In this document: positions 34,799 through 34,859 of the stretch, piece by piece
Numbering within the stretch: position 1 is the first letter of the stretch
How the letters are laid out: each line of letters starts with the position of its first letter
Assembly (NCBI GenBank): GCA_016187835.1
Contig: JACPIY010000003.1
Location: 1 to 34,859, forward strand
Source of the DNA: Deltaproteobacteria bacterium
Lineage (GTDB): Bacteria > Desulfobacterota_D > UBA1144 > Nemesobacterales > CSP1-2
Length of the DNA stretch: 34,859 bases
Direction: 5' to 3'
Translations under genes and position numbers: made by a program
The notes under the pieces: model-generated
Database searches by the model: none
What the model saw: only the letters and a program-made list of their open reading frames with translations
What the model was told of the DNA's origin: nothing

Positions 34799-34859
34799 TA
34801 TGCCTCCTTTTTCACCTTATGAGCTTATAAAAAAATTCTTTAATCAGCATTACCGCTAA

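Overview
The window is about 35 kb of a Gram-negative bacterial chromosome of moderate-to-low GC. Signs of an outer membrane are a lipobox-bearing M48 peptidase, secreted envelope proteins and an outer-membrane barrel remnant. Most genes are housekeeping or central metabolism. The mix (type II citrate synthase, GTP-dependent PEP carboxykinase, PtsP, a sigma-54 activator, molybdenum-cofactor genes and many dispersed hairpins) suits an uncultured deltaproteobacterium-like or Dadabacteria-like lineage, but nothing in the sequence fixes the phylum.

Layout. 1-1.95 kb: the 3' end of a TPR gene, a small hypothetical gene and a block of TGTCATTCCGAG-type repeats. 1.95-7.1 kb, minus strand: citrate synthase, an M50 site-2 protease and PtsP. 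7.4-13.2 kb, plus strand: a flavin oxidoreductase and moaA behind a sigma-54-like promoter, then a decayed locus with its own sigma-54-like promoter and two NifA-type TGT-N10-ACA boxes (an ORF with an early stop, a frameshifted LuxR/NarL-type regulator and a barrel fragment), then mobA-moeA. 13.3-14.9 kb, minus strand: a NifA-like GAF/AAA+/Fis activator, the obvious candidate to act at those promoters.

15.2-21 kb, minus strand: five tightly packed genes encoding a CHASE2 class III adenylate cyclase, a periplasmic SH3 protein, an M48 lipoprotein peptidase, an MscS channel fused to a cyclic-nucleotide-binding domain, and a class II cyclic-nucleotide phosphodiesterase-like hydrolase. Together they read as a self-contained module that makes, senses and destroys a cyclic nucleotide at the membrane. 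21.3-24.9 kb: a tandem-duplicated secreted protein and an RNase II/R-type exoribonuclease.

25-28 kb is accessory DNA in decay: hicB with a broken hicA, the tail of a secreted-protein gene, a compact RAYT/IS200-like transposase unit with perfect 21-bp inverted ends, and a 5'-truncated integron-type integrase. 28-34.9 kb returns to core genes: pyrG, rdgB, rph, a DUF4124 protein and GTP-type pckG.

Two repeat classes fill the intergenic spaces. One is short palindromes that usually begin GTAG and end CTAC. The other is longer mosaics bounded by TGTCATTSCGAG/ATGACA, including a perfect 106-bp inverted pair 6 kb apart.
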